Shown here piece after piece: positions 27,241 to 36,527 of a stretch of DNA of 64,000 nucleotides. A model generated the notes under the pieces. The model was given only the letters and a program-made list of their open reading frames with translations. It ran no database searches and was not told the origin of the DNA. Origin of the DNA: Natronosalvus rutilus (GTDB lineage: Archaea; Halobacteriota; Halobacteria; Halobacteriales; Natrialbaceae); contig NZ_CP100355.1 of assembly GCF_024204665.1 (NCBI RefSeq), positions 62,001-126,000 of the forward strand, in the 5' to 3' direction. The translations under genes and the position numbers were made by a program. Each line of letters starts with the position of its first letter. The first letter of the stretch is position 1.

Positions 27241-28425
27241 TCAGTGGCGGACGGCTTCGACACGGGTCGCCGCAGTCGATCCCTCGAGACGCTCGAGGCA
27301 CGCGAGCCACTCGAGCATGTACTCGCCCACGTGATTGAAGAACGCGCCGTTGGTATACTCGTCCCAGTCGCCCTCGGCGAGCGCCCGGCCCATCGCCTCG
27401 AACACACCGGCGTAGCTCTCGCGGTCGCCGCCGACGTCGTCGACGATCGCCCAGAGGTGTTCGTTGAGCTCGAGGCCCGGCACTTCGTTGTTCAGATCGT
27501 CGAACGTGCTTCGCGGCGCCTTGTTGTGTTCACACAGCGGGTTCCCGTTGTAGATCTGTGTTTCGAGGACGTCGCAGGCGCGCTTGAGGAAGACGCCGCT
27601 CCAGATGTCGTCGAAGCGCCCGACGTTCCACTCGTTGTCGTCCATCGGCAACTGGTAGAACGCGGGGACGACCTCCCGGCGGAACGCGAGGTTCATCGAA
27701 CAGACCGTCAGGTACTGCCCCGGTTCGGCGACGAAGTCTCCCGCGAAGTCCTCGCGCGTCGTCCGCGTCTGTGCCTGTCCCTCGAGGTCGCCGTCCATCA
27801 GGATCCGGACGGCGTCGAGGTCGGGGACGTTGGTCCACAGCCCCTGGGAGGCGACCACGTCGCCGGTCTCGAGGGTCGCCGTCCCAGTCTCGACGGTCTC
27901 GTCCATCGCGGCGTAGGGGTACCCCCGTGGGTAGAGGCCGTGCTCCTCAGCGTTCTGGTAGAGGACGTTGACCCACTGCTCGTCGGAGCGAACGGTCTCG
28001 ATCTCGCCCTCGAAGGCGAGGTTCGCCAGATGGGTGCCGAAGAAGTCCACGTCCGGGTGCGGGATCGTGTCGTCGTCGATGAAGACGCCGTACTCGAAGC
28101 GGTCGTGGGCCCATAGGTAGAGCAGTCCGAAACTCGTCTCGGCGTGGCTGGCCGCCGGCACGAGGTGGCCGTACTCGGCGATTCCGTTCGCTTCGTACCA
28201 CTCGTCGCGACGGGTGCCGTCGAATACCTCGCCCGAGACGCCCCCCTCCTCGAGCATCGCCGTCATGGAGTCGGTGTCACAGAAGTCCTCGGTAACGAGC
28301 ACGACGTGCAGGCGCTCGAGGTCGAAGTCGTGATCGCGCGCGTTTTGGAGGTAGGAACGCACGCACTCGTACTCGCGGATCGTCGGGACGACGACGCAGA
28401 TGTCCTGGATCGCGTGCTGACTCAT
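27241..28425 (-). CDS. RGP-family glycosyltransferase (alpha-1,4-glucan-protein synthase-like)
   Basis: A 394-residue soluble protein of the reversibly glycosylated polypeptide family, related to plant UDP-arabinopyranose mutase. Visible: DICVVVPTIREYECVRSYLQ, HVVLVTEDFCDTDSM, FEYGVFIDDDTIPHPDVDFF (the DDD metal/nucleotide site) and NLAFRREVVPAFYQLPMDDN with WNVGRFDDIWSGVFLKRACD. It probably binds a nucleotide sugar and either interconverts ring forms or transfers the sugar. Its own iron box lies 12 bases upstream of the ATG. The next gene upstream on this strand ends 40 bases away. Confidence 0.82.
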   Translation of the reverse strand: MSQHAIQDICVVVPTIREYECVRSYLQNARDHDFDLERLHVVLVTEDFCDTDSMTAMLEEGGVSGEVFDGTRRDEWYEANGIAEYGHLVPAASHAETSFGLLYLWAHDRFEYGVFIDDDTIPHPDVDFFGTHLANLAFEGEIETVRSDEQWVNVLYQNAEEHGLYPRGYPYAAMDETVETGTATLETGDVVASQGLWTNVPDLDAVRILMDGDLEGQAQTRTTREDFAGDFVAEPGQYLTVCSMNLAFRREVVPAFYQLPMDDNEWNVGRFDDIWSGVFLKRACDVLETQIYNGNPLCEHNKAPRSTFDDLNNEVPGLELNEHLWAIVDDVGGDRESYAGVFEAMGRALAEGDWDEYTNGAFFNHVGEYMLEWLACLERLEGSTAATRVEAVRH

Positions 28426-28437
28426 TGAGCGTTCGTT

Positions 28438-28455
28438 TTTTAGGCTAGCCTAAAA
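28438..28455 (-). promoter_or_regulatory. Perfect iron-type palindrome before the RGP gene
   Basis: TTTTAGGCTAGCCTAAAA is an 18-base perfect palindrome, the best of the five boxes in the region. It fills most of the 40-base gap between the AglD-like gene and the RGP gene. No clear TATA is seen apart from the AT arms, so it may act as operator and promoter together. Confidence 0.8.
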
Positions 28456-28465
28456 CAGTACCGGT

Positions 28466-29587
28466 TCACTCCGGGCGCTCGTCGGCGAGTCCCGAAACCG
28501 TCAGCCCGAGGGCCCCGGCGCTCAGACCGCCACCGACGAGGGTGAGGCCGTTTTTCAGCGCGTGGTCGACGAGTGCCGCAGCCAGCGCCGTACTGGCACC
28601 GATTGGGGTGATCGACACGACGAGGGCCGTGAATGCGGCCTCGTACAGCCCGACGCCACCCTGTGAGAGCGGTAACACCTTCGCCAGGTTGCCGACGCTC
28701 ACTGCGAGCGTCCCGACGGCCAGCAAGGGGAGCACGTCGAGACCGGTTCCGAACGCCGCGAGCACGAGTACGGCGGTCACCACGTCGAGCGACCAGATCG
28801 CCAGGCTCGTCGTCGCGACGGCCGCGAGGGAGCGGGGCCGTCGGGTGATCGCCTGGAGGTGGCCGACGAACCGGAATCCGGCCTCGAGTCGATCCCCCCA
28901 GGTGTGCGAACGCAGTCGTGCGCCGAGACCGGCGGGGGAGCCGTAGCGAGTGGAGGCCGCCAGCACGACCCCGACGCCGACGGTGGCGGTGCTGACGGCG
29001 CACGCGGCCAGCACGGCACGTCGAGCGCCGCCGGTGGTGAACACCTCGAGCGGGGACGCGGTCCCGCTGAGCGCGAGCCAGGCGGTCGCCCCGAGTGCAA
29101 GGGCGGTGATCGTCGCCAGATCGAAGAGGCGTTCGACGACCAGCGACGCGCCGCCGGTGGGGTAGGGAACGCCCCACCGGTTCTTGATAATGTATGCACG
29201 TGCGCCATCGCCAGCCCGCGCAGGGAGCACGAGATTCGCCAGTTGACTCACGAAGATTGCGGCGGTCAGCGGCGCGGTTCCAACGCGGTAGTACATCGTT
29301 CCCAGCACGTCGCCGTAGCGTCGCCCGCGAAGCGGCCACGAGAGGAGGTAGACCGCGACGGCCCCCGCCAGCAGTTGGCGATCGGCGCGGGCGACCTCCG
29401 CGAGGACCGTCTCGAGTTCGATCGATCGAAACGCGACGAGTAGGCCGAGAACGATGCCGATCGCGACGACGAACGGTCCGAATCGCCGGAGGCCGGCCTC
29501 GAGCGAGCGCCCCCGTCTCCCGTCGGCCGACGCCGTCCGGCGAGAGCGTGTCGTCGAATCGTCCTCGAGTCGGTCCCGCCCGTTCAT
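28466..29587 (-). CDS. AglD/MprF-like membrane protein (UPF0104, LPG synthase TM family)
   Basis: A 373-residue protein with about eight membrane helices of the lysylphosphatidylglycerol-synthase transmembrane family. Motifs: PLRGRRYGDVLGTMYYRVGT, QLANLVLPARAGDGARAYII, GGASLVVERLFDLATI and LPLSQGGVGLYEAAFTALVV. In haloarchaea relatives occur in glycan assembly (AglD, AglR types) and are proposed to act on lipid-linked sugars or as flippases. An iron box overlaps its TATA. It heads a minus-strand series with the RGP and Fe-binding genes, each with its own box. Confidence 0.82.
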   Translation of the reverse strand: MNGRDRLEDDSTTRSRRTASADGRRGRSLEAGLRRFGPFVVAIGIVLGLLVAFRSIELETVLAEVARADRQLLAGAVAVYLLSWPLRGRRYGDVLGTMYYRVGTAPLTAAIFVSQLANLVLPARAGDGARAYIIKNRWGVPYPTGGASLVVERLFDLATITALALGATAWLALSGTASPLEVFTTGGARRAVLAACAVSTATVGVGVVLAASTRYGSPAGLGARLRSHTWGDRLEAGFRFVGHLQAITRRPRSLAAVATTSLAIWSLDVVTAVLVLAAFGTGLDVLPLLAVGTLAVSVGNLAKVLPLSQGGVGLYEAAFTALVVSITPIGASTALAAALVDHALKNGLTLVGGGLSAGALGLTVSGLADERPE

Positions 29588-29608
29588 ACGAACTCGTGCA
29601 GGACCCAG

Positions 29609-29627
29609 ATATTTAAGCTCACCTAAA
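29609..29627 (-). promoter_or_regulatory. Imperfect iron-type operator overlapping TATA of the AglD-like gene
   Basis: TTTAAGCTCACCTAAA at 29612-29627 keeps one full half-site (ACCTAAA) and a degenerate second one. On the minus strand the TATA-like TTAAATAT, 22-29 bases before the ATG at 29587, overlaps it, so binding would block promoter recognition. Confidence 0.6.
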
Positions 29628-29730
29628 ACTTGCCGAGGCGCTATCGATATTCGTTCTTGCGGGTGTTTAGCCTGCAGAGGGGTACTCGGGTTCGACCAGA
29701 AGATGAATACTCGAGTTCAGCCAGCAGCGG

Positions 29731-30684
29731 TTACTCAAACTCGGCCAGTAGCTCTCGCGTGGCCGCGCGGACGGCCTCGTCGCTCGAGCGCCTGGGTTTG
29801 AACCCGAGCGCGGACAGTTTCTCGATCGAGAGGCGCATCTTCGGCACGTCGCCGGTCCAGCCCCGGTCGCCGCCGGTGTACTCGAATGTCGGGTCGACAC
29901 CGAGTTCGTCGGCGACGATGGCCGCGATGCGGTCGACGGAGGTGGTTGTCCGGGTGCCGAGGTTGAAGGTGTGCATCGCCCCAGCGTCGCTCGAGGTGGC
30001 CGTGTCCGCGTCCACTGCGTCAGCGTGGGCGACGACGTGATCGATCGCGGCCAGGCAGTCCTCGACGTGCAGATAGGACTTCTCCTGGCGGCCGTCGCCG
30101 AGGATGGTGAGCGTCTCGGGGTCGTCCCGAAGCTTCTCGATGAAGTCGGGGATCACGGCCCCCCGCAGGCGCGGACCGACGACGTTCGCGAAGCGGACGT
30201 TCCAGACGGTGAGCCCGTGGCTGTGAGCGCGCGCCGAGAGCAGGCCTTCGTCGGCGAGTTTGCTCGCCCCGTAGGCGCTGATCGGCTCGAGCGGCGCGTA
30301 GTCCTCGGGGGTCGGCCGGGGCGCTTCGCCGTAGACCGTCGACGACGAGGTGTAGACGATCTCGGTGACGTCGGCGTCGGCCATCGCTTCGAGGACCGTC
30401 CGGGTCATCCGCGTGTTGTCGTCGAACTGGCCGTACGGACGGTCGGTGTCGACGCGTTTCGAGGCCGCGAGGTGATACACGCGGTCGATGTCCTCGAGCA
30501 GGCCCTCGAGCGAGTCGGGGTCGGTCAGGTCGGCCTCGACGAACTCGGCCTCGGGCGAGACGTGTTCGCGGTCGCCGTTCGAGCAGTCGTCGACGACCGT
30601 CACCGTCTCGCCGGCCTCGAGCAGGGACTCGGTCAGGTGAGAACCGACGAAACCGGCCCCGCCCGTCACGAGCGAGTGGCGCAT
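29731..30684 (-). CDS. NAD-dependent epimerase (UDP-glucose 4-epimerase-like)
   Basis: Extended short-chain dehydrogenase of 317 residues that interconverts nucleotide sugars. The NAD-binding motif VTGGAGFVGSHLTESLLEAG is at residues 6-25; DRVYHLAASKRVDTDRPYG, YTSSSTVYGEA, and the catalytic ISAYGASKLADEG (Tyr-x-x-x-Lys) follow, then VRFANVVGPRLRGAVIPDFI. Probable substrates are UDP-glucose/galactose or the N-acetyl forms, supplying the neighbouring glycosyltransferases. I use the ATG at 30684; ATGs at 30696 and 30753 are in frame, and a TATA-like element at 30781 would suit the longer form. Confidence 0.85.
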   Translation of the reverse strand: MRHSLVTGGAGFVGSHLTESLLEAGETVTVVDDCSNGDREHVSPEAEFVEADLTDPDSLEGLLEDIDRVYHLAASKRVDTDRPYGQFDDNTRMTRTVLEAMADADVTEIVYTSSSTVYGEAPRPTPEDYAPLEPISAYGASKLADEGLLSARAHSHGLTVWNVRFANVVGPRLRGAVIPDFIEKLRDDPETLTILGDGRQEKSYLHVEDCLAAIDHVVAHADAVDADTATSSDAGAMHTFNLGTRTTTSVDRIAAIVADELGVDPTFEYTGGDRGWTGDVPKMRLSIEKLSALGFKPRRSSDEAVRAATRELLAEFE

Positions 30685-30780
30685 AGCGCGTTCCATGGGT
30701 GCCGTTGATGGGAGCGACAGTAATCGCTGCCGATTCAAGCGGGGGAACGACATCTTCTCGCCCGACGACCGTCCGGTGCA

Positions 30781-30791
30781 CTTATATAAAA
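30781..30791 (-). promoter_or_regulatory. TATA-like element upstream of the epimerase gene
   Basis: CTTATATAAAA on the plus strand (TTTTATATAAG on the minus) is a strong TATA match in the gap between the epimerase and thermosome genes. It lies about 34 bases before the in-frame ATG at 30753 and about 100 before 30684. No iron box is seen next to it. Confidence 0.45.
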
Positions 30792-30969
30792 GACGGAGGG
30801 TTGGACCTCCAATCGCCACGATCGTCTGCGTCATAGAGTAGCAAGGTCTGCGTACTCGGGTCGTTCCTTCCGGCGGTTTTGGTGATTTCGATCGGCCGAA
30901 GGGGACGCAACTCGAGTACGCGTTAAACGGTATTTTTATATAGAAGGGCAAACAATGATTCGAGCGACT

Positions 30970-32634
30970 ATGAGTCAGCGAATGCAACAGGGACAGCCGA
31001 TGATTGTGATGAGCGAGGACTCCCAGCGCGTCAAAGACCGCGACGCGCAGGATTACAACATCCAGGCCGCTCGAGCGGTCGCGGAGGCCGTACGCTCCAC
31101 ACTCGGCCCGAAAGGGATGGACAAGATGCTCGTCGACTCGATGGGATCGGTGACGATCACCAACGACGGGGTCACCATCCTCCAGGAGATGGACATCGAC
31201 AACCCGACGGCCGAGATGATCGTCGAGGTCGCCGAGACCCAGGAGGACGAGGCGGGTGACGGCACGACTACCGCCGTCGCGATCGCCGGCGAGCTCCTCA
31301 AGAACGCCGAGGACCTCCTCGAGCAGGAGATCCACCCGACGGCCATCATCAAGGGCTTCCACATGGCCGCCGAGCAGGCCCGCGAGGAGATCGACGACAT
31401 CGCGACCGAGATCGACACCACCGACGAGGACCTGCTCAAGAAGACCGCCGAGACCTCGATGACCGGCAAGGGCGCCGAGGTCAACAAGGAACACCTCGCC
31501 CAGCTCATCGTCGACGCCGTCTCCGGCGTCACCGTCGAGACCGACGAGGGTGACAGCGTCGTCGACCTCGAGTTCCTCAACATCGAGACTCAGACCGGTC
31601 GCGCCGTCGACCAGTCCGAATTGCTCGAGGGCGGCATCGTCAACAAGGATCCCGTCCACGACAACATGCCCACCGAGGCGACGGACGCGAACATCCTCCT
31701 GCTGAACGACCCCATCGAGGTCGAAGAGACCGACGTCGACACCGAAGTCTCCGTCACCGACCCCGACCAGCTCCAGAAGTTCCTCGACCGCGAGGAGAAA
31801 CAGCTCAAGGACAAGGTCCAGCACATCGTCGACCTCGGTGCGGACGTCGTCTTCTGCCAGAAGGGCATCGACGACCTCGCCCAGCACTACCTCGCGAAGG
31901 AGGGCATCCTGGCCGTCCGCCGCGCGAAGAAGAGCGACCTCGAGTTCCTGACGGAGGTCGTCGGCGCCTCGGTCGTCTCCGACCTCGAGAGCGCGTCAGA
32001 GGACGACCTCGGCTTCGGTGACGTCACCCGCGACGACGAGGACGACCTGTTCTACGTTGAGGGCGACGACGCCCACGGCGTCACCCTCCTGCTTCGCGGC
32101 TCCACCGAGCACGTCGTCGACGAACTCGAGCGCGGCGTCAACGACGCCCTCGACGTGGTCGCCCAGACCGTCTCCGACGGCCGCGTCCTCGCGGGCGGTG
32201 GCGCGATCGAAGTCGAACTCGCCTCACGCCTGCGCGACTACGCCGACTCCGTCTCCGGCCGCGAGCAGCTGGCCGTCGAGGCATTCGCCGACTCGCTCGA
32301 ACTCGTCCCCCGCGTGCTCGCCGAGAACGCTGGCCTGGACAGCATCGACACGCTGGTCGACCTCCGCGCGGCCCACGAGGACGGCGAGATCCGCGCCGGC
32401 CTGAACGTCTTCAGCGGCGACGTCGAGGACACGTTCGAGGCTGGCGTCGTCGAACCGGCCCACGCCAAAGAGCAGGCCGTGACCTCCGCCACGGAGGCCG
32501 CGAACCTCGTGCTCAAGATCGACGACATCATCTCCGCCGGCGACCTGTCGACGGACAAGGGCGACGACGAGGGAGGTGCCCCCGGTGCCGGCGGCATGGG
32601 CGGCGGCATGGGCGGCATGGGCGGCATGATGTAG
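30970..32634 (+). CDS. Thermosome subunit (group II chaperonin)
   Basis: ATP-dependent cytosolic chaperonin subunit, 554 residues. Motifs: [20 protein letters not shown], the ATP-binding [11 protein letters not shown] and [19 protein letters not shown], and C-terminal equatorial helices with [17 protein letters not shown]. It ends in the Gly-Met-rich tail of haloarchaeal thermosomes ([14 protein letters not shown]). The ATG at 30970 is used because the strong TATA TATTTTTATATAG at 30930-30942 is too close to the ATG at 30955. Which paralogue (alpha, beta, gamma) it is cannot be said. Confidence 0.96.
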   Translation: MSQRMQQGQPMIVMSEDSQRVKDRDAQDYNIQAARAVAEAVRSTLGPKGMDKMLVDSMGSVTITNDGVTILQEMDIDNPTAEMIVEVAETQEDEAGDGTTTAVAIAGELLKNAEDLLEQEIHPTAIIKGFHMAAEQAREEIDDIATEIDTTDEDLLKKTAETSMTGKGAEVNKEHLAQLIVDAVSGVTVETDEGDSVVDLEFLNIETQTGRAVDQSELLEGGIVNKDPVHDNMPTEATDANILLLNDPIEVEETDVDTEVSVTDPDQLQKFLDREEKQLKDKVQHIVDLGADVVFCQKGIDDLAQHYLAKEGILAVRRAKKSDLEFLTEVVGASVVSDLESASEDDLGFGDVTRDDEDDLFYVEGDDAHGVTLLLRGSTEHVVDELERGVNDALDVVAQTVSDGRVLAGGGAIEVELASRLRDYADSVSGREQLAVEAFADSLELVPRVLAENAGLDSIDTLVDLRAAHEDGEIRAGLNVFSGDVEDTFEAGVVEPAHAKEQAVTSATEAANLVLKIDDIISAGDLSTDKGDDEGGAPGAGGMGGGMGGMGGMM

Positions 32635-32961
32635 ACGTCGGTCGAAATCGTCCCCACTCGCTCACCGCCGATCGATCACCGATCGTTTCGTTTTTTGACG
32701 GCGTTACCGTGACCGAGGAGCGCTAGCGTCGATTGACGAGAAGCATTCGGATCGGTCCCTGGACGGCATGGCTGGTGGCGTACACAAATTGTTCGAGCCG
32801 ATTGTCCGACTTTTCGTGTCCCCGGTACCCTCGAGAAGACGCCCCCTCCAATGGAGTTCGTCGAGACAACCGTCTGAGAGGGTCGAATGTTGCCCTCGAG
32901 CGGGGAACGAGACGATCCGAATCCGTACACATTTACGATTCGAAACAGTAGCCCACCAGCA
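32635..32961. other. Intergenic gap, thermosome to ABC exporter
   Basis: 327 bases without a supported gene. CGTTTCGTTTTTTGACG at about 32684-32700 holds a T-run suited to archaeal termination after the thermosome gene. Near the right end CACATTTACGATT, about 30 bases before the GTG at 32962, is a likely TATA region for the ABC transporter. Nothing else is seen. Confidence 0.5.
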
Positions 32962-34935
32962 GTGAGTACCGAGGACGAAACCCCGTTCGATGCCTATCGG
33001 GAGCACGTCGACCGACCGCTCTGGCGGCTCTTTCGCGAGTACGGGCCCGGTCGGCTGAGCTGGTTCAGCATCGGCATGGTCGCTAATTTCCTGGCCCGAA
33101 TGGCCAGCCTGGTACCGCCACTGGTGCTTGGGGCGGCCATCGACGCCGTCTTCGTCGGCGAAGGGGACTACAGCCTCCCCGTCGTCCCCAACGCGTGGCT
33201 CCCGACGGAGAGCCTCGAGCAATTCTGGTTCTCGATTGCGGCCATCGCAGGCGCGTTCGTCGCCGTCGCCCTCTTTACCTGGATCTACGGGGTGTCGGCG
33301 AACCTCTTCGCCCACAGCGTCATGCACGCCGTCCGGGTCGATTGCTTCCGGAAGATGCAGAACCTCGACATGACCTTCTTCGACGACAAGCAGACCGGGG
33401 AGGTCATGGCCGTCCTCAACAACGACACCCAGAACTTAGAGCGGTTCCTGGACAACGCGCTGATGAACTCGGCCCGACTGCTCGTGATGGTCGGGGGCAT
33501 CGCGGGCGTCCTCTTCTACCTGAACTGGCAACTGGCGGCCGTCACCCTCGTCGCGGTTCCGGTGATGTTCGCCTTCACGCTGTGGTTCATGCGCGTCATC
33601 GAGCCCCGGTACGTCCGCCAGCGGTCCTCGGTCGGGTGGCTCAACACCCGCCTCGAGAACAGCCTCTCGGGGATGGATCTGACGAAGACGACTGCCAGCG
33701 AGGAGTACGAGGTCTCGCGGGTCCGGAAGGCCTCGAAGCGACTGTTCGACGACACGATGGCCGTCCTCAAGCTCTCGTACGTCTATCGACCAGGGATGGA
33801 ACTGCTCGCCGGCCTCGCCTTCGCTGCGACCTTCCTCGTCGGCGGCCTCTGGCTCACCAACGGCGCGGCGCCGGGCCCGTTCACGGGAACGCTCTCGGTT
33901 GGTGACTTCGTCATCTTCCTCTTTCTGACCCAGCGGATCGTCGCCCCGCTCGCGGAAGTCTCGAACATCGTCGACCAGTACGAGAACGCGAAGGCCTCGA
34001 GCGAGCGCGTGTTCGGCCTGCGAGACATCCCGGTCTACGTCTCCGACCCCGTCGACCCCGAGCCGCTCGAGGACGTCGCGGGCCGCGTCGAGTACGACGA
34101 CGTGACGTTCAGTTACGCGACCGGCGAGCAGCGGGCCATCGGTGGGAGCGAGGCGTCCGGCGACGGGGGTCTCGAGGCCGGTAACGGCGGCGACGGTGAC
34201 GGCGAGGCCGACGCAGAAATCGTCGTTGAGGACGTCTCGTTCACGGCGGAGCCGGGAGACACCGTCGCCCTGGTCGGACCGACCGGCGCCGGAAAGTCGA
34301 CTGTGCTCAAACTCCTCCTGCGACTCTACGACGTCGACGACGGCGAGATACGGGTCGACGGCCACGACGTTCGCGACGTTCACCTCGCGGACCTCCGGGA
34401 GTCCATCGGCTACGTCAGCCAGGAGACGTTCCTCTTCGACGGCACCATCGCGGACAACATCCGATACGGCCACTTCGACGCCTCCGACGAGGCGGTTCGC
34501 GAGGCCGCGAAGGCCGCCCAGGCCCACGAGTTCATCGAGGACCTCCCCGACGGCTACGAGACACGGGTCGGCGAACGCGGCGTCAAACTCTCGGGCGGGC
34601 AGCGCCAGCGGATCGCCATCGCGCGGACGGTCCTGCAGGACCCCGAGATCCTGATCCTGGACGAGGCGACGAGCGCCGTCGACACGAAGACCGAACTCCT
34701 GATCCAGCAGTCGATCGACCGCCTGACGGAGGGGCGGACGACCCTCGCCATTGCCCACCGTCTCTCGACGATTCGCGAGGCTGACGTGATCCTCGTCCTC
34801 GAGGGCGGACGGGTCGTCGAACGCGGCGACCACGAGGAACTGCTCGCGGCCGACGGCCGGTACGCGACGCTGTGGGAGGCCCAGGCCGGGACGCTCGACG
34901 AAGCGCTCGAGGCAATGGCCGACGGCGGGGATTGA
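32962..34935 (+). CDS. ABC exporter, fused membrane and ATPase domains
   Basis: Half-transporter of 657 residues, MsbA/multidrug type, acting as a dimer. Residues about 40-350 hold six membrane helices; the intracellular loop motif MTFFDDKQTGEVMAVLNNDT is clear. The ATPase domain has Walker A VGPTGAGKSTVLKLLL, Q-loop YVSQETFLFDGTIADN, signature KLSGGQRQRIAIAR, Walker B ILILDEATSAVD and the H-loop AIAHRLST. A 30-residue Gly/Asp/Glu-rich insertion follows the first strand of the ATPase domain (SGDGGLEAGNGGDGDGEADA). The GTG at 32962 fits a leaderless start. Substrate unknown. Confidence 0.92.
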   Translation: MSTEDETPFDAYREHVDRPLWRLFREYGPGRLSWFSIGMVANFLARMASLVPPLVLGAAIDAVFVGEGDYSLPVVPNAWLPTESLEQFWFSIAAIAGAFVAVALFTWIYGVSANLFAHSVMHAVRVDCFRKMQNLDMTFFDDKQTGEVMAVLNNDTQNLERFLDNALMNSARLLVMVGGIAGVLFYLNWQLAAVTLVAVPVMFAFTLWFMRVIEPRYVRQRSSVGWLNTRLENSLSGMDLTKTTASEEYEVSRVRKASKRLFDDTMAVLKLSYVYRPGMELLAGLAFAATFLVGGLWLTNGAAPGPFTGTLSVGDFVIFLFLTQRIVAPLAEVSNIVDQYENAKASSERVFGLRDIPVYVSDPVDPEPLEDVAGRVEYDDVTFSYATGEQRAIGGSEASGDGGLEAGNGGDGDGEADAEIVVEDVSFTAEPGDTVALVGPTGAGKSTVLKLLLRLYDVDDGEIRVDGHDVRDVHLADLRESIGYVSQETFLFDGTIADNIRYGHFDASDEAVREAAKAAQAHEFIEDLPDGYETRVGERGVKLSGGQRQRIAIARTVLQDPEILILDEATSAVDTKTELLIQQSIDRLTEGRTTLAIAHRLSTIREADVILVLEGGRVVERGDHEELLAADGRYATLWEAQAGTLDEALEAMADGGD

Positions 34936-34945
34936 GACGGATCGG

Positions 34946-35383
34946 TCAGATCCCCGCCCGCCGAACGGACGCGACCAGACGCCGGTGGAGGTCTCGGCGG
35001 ATACCCGCTCGAGTGAGGACGACGACGGCCAGCGGGGTGGCACTGGCGAGGGTGAACAGGCCGCCGAAGAAGACGCCGCCGCCGGTTCCGGCGTAGAGCG
35101 TGTAGAGGCTGAGCGACGCCCACCACAGCGTCAGCGCCCCGAGACCGAGCGCCAGCAACTGACCGACGCGGAGTTCCAGTCCCTCCCTAATTACGCCGAC
35201 AATGACGAGGATCGCCAGCACGCCCGGCAGCACGAGTTCGGGATCGATTGGAGCGGAACCCAGTTTCGGCCACGTCGGCCACGGCAGCGAACGGTCAGCG
35301 AGCAGGACGAGGTCGACGAGGAGGACGAAGACCGCGAGCGCGATCTCGCTCGTTCGGTGCAGGGTGGCGGGCGGACGAGTCAT
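34946..35383 (-). CDS. Membrane protein of unknown function (145 aa)
   Basis: Four to five hydrophobic segments: ALAVFVLLVDLVLLA, LVLPGVLAILVIVGVI, VGQLLALGLGALTLWWASLS, GGVFFGGLFTLASATPLAVV. The C-terminal tail is basic (RRDLHRRLVASVRRAG). The ATG at 35383 is preferred to a GTG at 35395, since CTTATCTG lies about 23 bases before it. I do not recognise the family. It is convergent with the ABC exporter gene, with only 10 bases between. Confidence 0.6.
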   Translation of the reverse strand: MTRPPATLHRTSEIALAVFVLLVDLVLLADRSLPWPTWPKLGSAPIDPELVLPGVLAILVIVGVIREGLELRVGQLLALGLGALTLWWASLSLYTLYAGTGGGVFFGGLFTLASATPLAVVVLTRAGIRRDLHRRLVASVRRAGI

Positions 35384-35520
35384 CTCGTTTCTCACTCGTC
35401 AGATAAGCGTAAAAACATTTCCACGACGTTGGTTCGTTCGAGTCCGTCAGTGGGTATCGAGGGGGCGAAGCAGGGCTCCAGCCGAAGAGTGAACCGCGCG
35501 ACGACGGTTTCGAGCGACGA

Positions 35521-36285
35521 TTAGCGACCACTCGGCGCAGCCATCGGGCCGTCGAGGGTCGCTCGAATGGTGAACTCGGCGTCACCGTCGTCCGGTTCGA
35601 GGGCGCCGACCGCGTACCCGGTGTAGGCGCCGCCGCGCTCGAGGTCGAGGTCGACCGAGGCGACGGTCGTCCCAGGATTGCCGGCCGGCCGCACGTCGAG
35701 GGCGTACTCAGCGGCCGGGACCGCGACGTAGTTGGAGGTCTCGCCGTAGGCGAGGTCCGCTACGATCGGATTGTCGCCGTCGTTGGCGTAGAGGTCGACG
35801 GCCGGCGCGTCGGGCGAGCCGTGAACGGCCCGGAACAGGACGGAACCGTCGTCGATCAGGACGTGCGGGCGGATGGTCCCGGTCTCGAGTTCGCCGATGG
35901 CGGCGACGGTGTAGAACGCCTGTCCGAACCAGTACTCGCGCTCGAAGACGACGGTGTCGGCGTCGTCGGCGGCCGTGACGGTGATGGTGGCGGTGCCCGG
36001 TTCGAGCTCGAGGTACGGCGTAAGGGTGTCGTACTCGAGGCCCGAGACGACGCGTTCGCCGTCGACGAGGATGTCGACGCCCGGCGCGTCAGGGGACAGG
36101 TGGGCGACGCGAACGGCCGTCAGTGGCGCCTCTCGCTCGCTCGGGCCGTTCGCCTCCTGGTCGCCCGGGTCCCGTTCCCGTTCGTCATCGTCGTGTTCCC
36201 CGCGTCCGAAGACGATCCCGCTGGTCGTGGCCGTCCCGCCGGCGATGCCGAGAGCGGCGAGCGTTCGTCGTCGTGAGAGTGGCAT
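35521..36285 (-). CDS. Tat-exported DUF4397 domain protein
   Basis: A 254-residue exported protein. SRRRTLAALGIAGG is a Tat signal; no lipobox is evident. After an acidic linker come two DUF4397 repeats: VRVAHLSPDAPGVDILVDGE with VVSGLEYDTLTPYLELEPGT, then FRAVHGSPDAPAVDLYANDG with ADLAYGETSNYVAVPAAEYA. The domain is beta-rich and of unknown function, often in surface proteins. It is divergent from the large CARDB protein, which suggests a common envelope location. Confidence 0.85.
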   Translation of the reverse strand: MPLSRRRTLAALGIAGGTATTSGIVFGRGEHDDDERERDPGDQEANGPSEREAPLTAVRVAHLSPDAPGVDILVDGERVVSGLEYDTLTPYLELEPGTATITVTAADDADTVVFEREYWFGQAFYTVAAIGELETGTIRPHVLIDDGSVLFRAVHGSPDAPAVDLYANDGDNPIVADLAYGETSNYVAVPAAEYALDVRPAGNPGTTVASVDLDLERGGAYTGYAVGALEPDDGDAEFTIRATLDGPMAAPSGR

Positions 36286-36527
36286 AGTCGGAGTCGGCGG
36301 ACGGCGAACGGATAAACTACTACGTCAGTTGCGGTGACAGTCGGAGCGCAGTCTCGCCCTACGACCGTCACTCGAGGGTGACAGTCCGCGTAGTGAGGAC
36401 GTACTCGCGTTCCCGGCCATGGGAGGGCCATCGAATCAATGTCACCGACCGTGAAACTCACCGTCGCGTGGTTAATTTCCAATTTATCCGGGAGGATATA
36501 TTGCCTTTCGCCCGCGTAGCCACTCGC

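Noticed and set aside
29731-31887. Minus-strand frame of 718 codons through the epimerase into the thermosome gene
   Set aside because: The part beyond 30753 is antisense to the thermosome and lacks any domain; only 29731-30684 is the epimerase.
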